A DNA stretch of 8,784 nucleotides, taken from an uncultured Desulfobulbaceae bacterium. GTDB taxonomy: Bacteria; Desulfobacterota; Desulfobulbia; Desulfobulbales; Desulfobulbaceae. The DNA lies in NCBI GenBank assembly GCA_947260045.1, contig CAMYOP010000181.1:5992-14775 (forward strand). Reading direction: 5' to 3'. The translations under genes were made by a program, and so were the position numbers. Each line of letters starts with the position of its first letter. Position 1 is the stretch's first letter. Shown here piece by piece: positions 6,015 to 8,784 of this stretch. Under the pieces are notes generated by a model. It was not told the DNA's origin. It saw only the letters and a program-made list of their open reading frames with translations, and did no database searches.

Positions 6015-7259
6015 TTACATACTGCGGCCAAATCGAAGATTATTTTTTGGGATAACAGTAGCGCTCTGAGGTTGTAGCCAATCATGGACCTTATCGATAA
6101 AGGGAAGATATACCAGCGTTACGGTACTGGTTTTGAGACGTGCCTTTGGCAGGAGGGGAAATATTTTCCTCCGTGAGGCAGTAGAAGCAGCCAGACAGAT
6201 TTTAACTGACTGACGAGCCTCGCTGGCTGACAAGGTAACTGGATGAGTATTTCTTACCATTTTACCTTCAACGGCTTGCAAATGAAACTGGGCAAGGGTC
6301 ATCTGCCTGGCAACCTGAAGGAATATTTTAGGCCGAAGCTTCACAGCCGGAATCCAGTAACTCATTGCCAAGCTGCGCCAGGAAGGCTTAGGAATCATGG
6401 GTTGATTCGTTCTTTCAAGAAAATCAGCAAAACTATTGATATTGAGCTGGGGAATTTGGGCAGTAACCTTCCAAAAGGGGACATAAAGCCTTGTCCTATT
6501 GTCCCCTTGAACAAGTTTCCAGGCAACCTTTTCCAGGCCTTTTTCAAAAAATTGCCAGGCCGTGTCACAGTTTAAGCAGGTCATAACCAGACAGTCAGAC
6601 TCTCCATCAAGACTCCAGCCGCACTGAGGGCAAAGGGTGGACATGAACGATACATTCCACCTAGGATGAAATGGACGGGTCTCAAGGGTTGACGTATCTC
6701 CATCTTCTAAATCAAACAAATGGCTGCCTGTAATGCCATCGGTAAAAGAGCTTTCATTTTCATTGATGGGCAGATAGATAAAGCTTACCGTTTCCCCAAT
6801 AAACGCCCGATGGTACATGGCACCACCCTGACGGTTGCTCAATTGACTGATCTGTACAGCCTTTTCAAGTACTGCCTGGGCTTTCACTGAAAGTTTGAGA
6901 AAACGACCACCAGCCCCAGGAGTCAACCTTTTCAGTTTCATTGCCTGAGCCCGCACACCCAAGGATGGAGGTAATCCTGAAACTATAGAACCTGCTTGCG
7001 TTGTGTCTACCAAACGATGCTGAATCCCCTGCTCTGAAACAAAAAAAATATTTCCCTTAAAACGAAGATACGGTGCATATATCCTACGAGTTTGATCCTC
7101 CAGCAGATTATCTTTTGCCGGCAGAACATAGCGATAGACCCCAGGTACCTGTAAAAAGAGCTTTACGTTACAATAGGGGCAAGCCAGAAGATGATCGGAC
7201 TCTGAGAGAACAATAGAACCACCGCATTGGGGGCAGCTTTGTTCGACTTGAATATCCAT
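6015..7259 (-). CDS. Protein with two zinc ribbons in a duplicated architecture, partner of SPFH protein
   Basis: The 414-residue product has a zinc ribbon at its N-terminus (CPQCGG...CPYC, Cys9, 12, 27, 30) and a second in the middle (CPQCGW...CLNC, Cys210, 213, 228, 231). Each ribbon is followed about 30 residues later by a strand of the same kind (IYAPYLRFKG at 60; LYVPFWKVTA at 258). An AQAMKL/ARQMTL-like helix comes next (105 and 317), then a second YLP strand (IYLPI at 161; VYLPF at 383). This suggests an internal duplication. I see no membrane segment or signal peptide and no enzyme motif, so a scaffold or binding role is inferred. It starts 30 bp after the SPFH gene stop, in the same operon. 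Zinc-ribbon proteins beside SPFH/zinc-ribbon proteins are known from the Bacillus ydjGHI locus, which acts with PspA in membrane stress; relation to YdjG is possible but unproven. A possible AAGGATAG ribosome binding site sits rather far (12 nt) upstream of the ATG. Confidence 0.85.
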   Translation of the reverse strand: MDIQVEQSCPQCGGSIVLSESDHLLACPYCNVKLFLQVPGVYRYVLPAKDNLLEDQTRRIYAPYLRFKGNIFFVSEQGIQHRLVDTTQAGSIVSGLPPSLGVRAQAMKLKRLTPGAGGRFLKLSVKAQAVLEKAVQISQLSNRQGGAMYHRAFIGETVSFIYLPINENESSFTDGITGSHLFDLEDGDTSTLETRPFHPRWNVSFMSTLCPQCGWSLDGESDCLVMTCLNCDTAWQFFEKGLEKVAWKLVQGDNRTRLYVPFWKVTAQIPQLNINSFADFLERTNQPMIPKPSWRSLAMSYWIPAVKLRPKIFLQVARQMTLAQFHLQAVEGKMVRNTHPVTLSASEARQSVKICLAASTASRRKIFPLLPKARLKTSTVTLVYLPFIDKVHDWLQPQSATVIPKNNLRFGRSM

Positions 7260-7289
7260 AAGCAGGACAATCTATCCTTACAAAACGCG

Positions 7290-8426
7290 TTAGCTTATTT
7301 TCGTCCCACAATTATTACAAAAAACAGCACCCGGAATATTTTCGGAATTGCATTGCGGACATTTAACAATCTGTGGTTTTTCAGAAGAAGGATGTCCGCA
7401 ACGTGAGCAGAAACGCGCCCCAGGAGTAAGGTTTTTTCCGCAATTTGCACATTGATCAAATATGACTTGCTGATGACCACAATATGGGCAAAATCGTGAA
7501 TTAGGGCCTATAGAGAGACCACAATCAGGACAATCAACTTCCTTTGCAGTCGCCCCTGCAACACCTCCCTTTCCAGCTGTACCACCTGTCAAATTACCAA
7601 ACATGGCAGGCATCATCATTCCCATGCCAAGACCCAGACCAGCCCCAGCTTCCCCTCCAGATTCAGCGGCTTTTTCCATTGCCATTGCCGCCTTCATACG
7701 AACGAAATTATCCATATCTTTAATGACACTAAGCCGACCACGATCATCTATTGCCTCCTGGACCTCAGGAGGTGGTGTAATGGAAGTTATAAATAATTCA
7801 TCAAGAGCAAGCCCAAAACGAGCAAAATCAGAGGCAAGCCTGATTTTCAAACCCTGGGCAATATCATTAAAAGTGCCGGGGAGATTGAAAATGGTATCAA
7901 GTTTTTCACCGAGATAATCATTAAAGCGTGAAACAATAACCCGACGAAGATACTCTTCAACTTCAGCTGTGGTAAATTTTCCCATGGTGCCAGCCATACT
8001 ATTTATAAAAAGGACTGGTTGAATGATTCTAATGTTAAAAATTCCATGGGCTCGCAATCTGATCAGTCCCAACTCTGCATCACGATAAGCAACCGGGTCC
8101 CTTGTTCCCCATTTAAGATTTGGAAAAACTTTGAGATTAACGATATAGACTTCAGCCCGCAATGGACTGGTCATTGCCCATGGAGCTGACAAGACTTTAG
8201 TCAGAATCGGTATATTGCCTGTTTTTAAAGTATGACGTCCTGCGCTGAAAGCATCGCAGGCCTTACCCTTGTAAAACAGAACCCCCGCCTGACTCTCACG
8301 AACAATGAGCTGAGCACCAAATTTTATTTCACCTGAACCGTGTTGGGGAAGACGATGCAGCATTTCCTGACCGCTTTCATCAAACCACTCAATAACTTCT
8401 AGAAAAACAGTATTATCAACACCCAT
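7290..8426 (-). CDS. SPFH domain protein with three C-terminal zinc ribbons (COG4260 type)
   Basis: The 378-residue product is a stomatin/prohibitin-like protein of the kind described as membrane protease subunit with C-terminal zinc ribbon, or virion core protein-like. Residues 1-250 form the SPFH part: a start without signal peptide, QLIVRESQAGVLFYKGKACDAFSAGRHTL (39-67), TKVLSAPWAMTSPLRAEVYIVNLKV (76-100), and LALDELFITSITPPPEVQEAID (206-227). A Gly/Met/Ala-rich flexible linker (257-293) leads to three ribbons with identical internal spacing: Cys299/302/313/316, Cys326/329/340/343 and Cys356/359/370/373, each CxxC, 10 residues, CxxC. Such proteins assemble on membranes; B. subtilis YdjI is recruited with PspA at stressed sites. 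The ribbons probably bind partners, for example the adjacent two-ribbon protein. The ATG at 8426 is fixed by GAGGTG at 8440-8435, 8 nt upstream. It is first in the operon; no pspA or protease gene is visible next to it. Confidence 0.93.
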   Translation of the reverse strand: MGVDNTVFLEVIEWFDESGQEMLHRLPQHGSGEIKFGAQLIVRESQAGVLFYKGKACDAFSAGRHTLKTGNIPILTKVLSAPWAMTSPLRAEVYIVNLKVFPNLKWGTRDPVAYRDAELGLIRLRAHGIFNIRIIQPVLFINSMAGTMGKFTTAEVEEYLRRVIVSRFNDYLGEKLDTIFNLPGTFNDIAQGLKIRLASDFARFGLALDELFITSITPPPEVQEAIDDRGRLSVIKDMDNFVRMKAAMAMEKAAESGGEAGAGLGLGMGMMMPAMFGNLTGGTAGKGGVAGATAKEVDCPDCGLSIGPNSRFCPYCGHQQVIFDQCANCGKNLTPGARFCSRCGHPSSEKPQIVKCPQCNSENIPGAVFCNNCGTKIS

Positions 8427-8626
8427 GGCATTGGCACCTCATTAAAAAAGGAGTATAGAAAGCAAGTGTACTGGCTAAATTTTTGAGCTTGCACAAATCA
8501 CATCACAGGTAAATTTTCAACTGTAACACCATCCATAATGAGCCCTGCAAGCTAAAATTATCAGTTTGTATTATAGGTTAAAATTATAAGAGTTACCAGA
8601 TAGTAATGAAGAAAGGAATGAGCGAT
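8427..8626. promoter_or_regulatory. Divergent intergenic control region with inverted AGCTTGCA repeats
   Basis: About 200 bp separate the divergently transcribed SPFH gene and the right-edge gene and must carry both promoters. AGCTTGCA at 8486-8493 is exactly mirrored by TGCAAGCT at 8546-8553; the arm starts are 60 bp apart. Between them lies an imperfect 20-bp palindrome (8505-8524, arms ACAGGT and AACTGT). A direct repeat TAAAATTAT occurs at 8553-8561 and 8579-8587. AT-rich -10-like boxes are present (TATTAT near 8570 and TATAAG near 8585 on plus; TATACT near 8455 on minus), but none has a convincing -35. Confidence 0.4.
8435..8440 (-). promoter_or_regulatory. Ribosome binding site of the SPFH gene
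   Basis: GAGGTG on the minus strand, 8 nt before ATG 8426, supports this start over the nearby out-of-frame ATG at 8432-8430. Confidence 0.6.
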
Positions 8627-8784
8627 ATGGCAAAAGATACGTACGGATGGACAATTGAAAGTGCAATGAAGATCCTGGAACACCCGAGTGTGGATAGTGA
8701 AACATGGTCTGAAGCTGTGGAATGGCTTCTGTTAAATGGTCCCCCGGAGATTCAAGAGTTATTACAACAGGCATCAAGCCATGC
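8627..8784 (+). CDS. Hypothetical protein, N-terminal fragment (cut by right window edge)
   Basis: An open frame runs to the window edge and encodes an acidic, probably helical start: MAKDTYGWTIESAMKILEHP, then a Trp-rich ETWSEAVEWLLLNGPPEIQELL segment. I do not recognise the family. The ATG at 8627 is chosen because AAAGGA (8612-8617) lies 9 nt upstream; in-frame ATGs at 8606 and 8618 are alternatives with poor spacing. The codon pattern is protein-like, and the reverse-strand frame covering the same DNA is less so. The gene is divergent from the SPFH operon. No signal peptide or membrane helix is seen in the first 52 residues. Confidence 0.6.
   Translation, partial: MAKDTYGWTIESAMKILEHPSVDSETWSEAVEWLLLNGPPEIQELLQQASSH

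Noticed and set aside
7603..7917. Plus-strand 104-codon frame opposite the SPFH gene
   Set aside because: Pro/Ser-rich antisense shadow of the Gly/Met-rich linker and SPFH region.
8571..8777. Minus-strand 68-codon frame at the right edge
   Set aside because: It lies opposite a plus-strand frame with a good ribosome binding site and more protein-like composition.

Overview
The window looks like chromosomal DNA of a Gram-negative, moderately AT-rich, anaerobic-type bacterium. The evidence is an exported lipoprotein, a Cache/HAMP sensor, a [4Fe-4S] quinolinate synthase, a radical SAM enzyme and a YgbA-type cysteine-rich protein. A sulfate-reducer-like member of Desulfobacterota would fit, but this is an impression from protein style and not a demonstrated assignment. 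No rRNA, tRNA, CRISPR array, transposase, integrase or plasmid gene was seen.

Layout. (1) Positions 1-2206, minus strand: a two-gene sensory unit. A substrate-binding lipoprotein of the ABC_sub_bind type is followed 20 bp later by a membrane sensor (Cache, HAMP, coiled coil, probably a histidine kinase) that runs off the left edge. The lipoprotein is split: its signal peptide and lipobox lie in a different frame from its body, so it carries either a real frameshift or a sequencing error. (2) Positions 2207-2789: an AT-rich non-coding gap with a possible minus-strand promoter and a striking direct repeat beside it. (3) Positions 2790-3845, plus strand: nadA, complete with all three cluster cysteines, without other NAD genes next to it. 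(4) Positions 3891-5785, minus strand: a compact three-gene cluster of a TadA-like nucleoside deaminase, a radical SAM protein with a cysteine-rich C-terminal part, and a YgbA family protein. Gaps are a few bases, so the genes are probably translationally coupled. I know of no named pathway joining the three; this is the best candidate for an undescribed system here. (5) Positions 6015-8426, minus strand: a two-gene unit of an SPFH (stomatin/prohibitin-like) protein with three C-terminal zinc ribbons and a protein with two zinc ribbons in an apparently duplicated architecture. It resembles the SPFH/zinc-ribbon membrane-stress modules known around Bacillus YdjG-YdjH-YdjI. (6) Positions 8427-8626: a divergent intergenic region with an 8-bp inverted repeat, then a plus-strand gene of unknown function cut by the right edge.

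Four transcription units are therefore likely: three on the minus strand, plus nadA on the plus strand, with a fifth starting at the right edge. Several annotated starts need shortening: the longest reading frames of the deaminase and radical SAM genes extend into sequence that is better explained otherwise.
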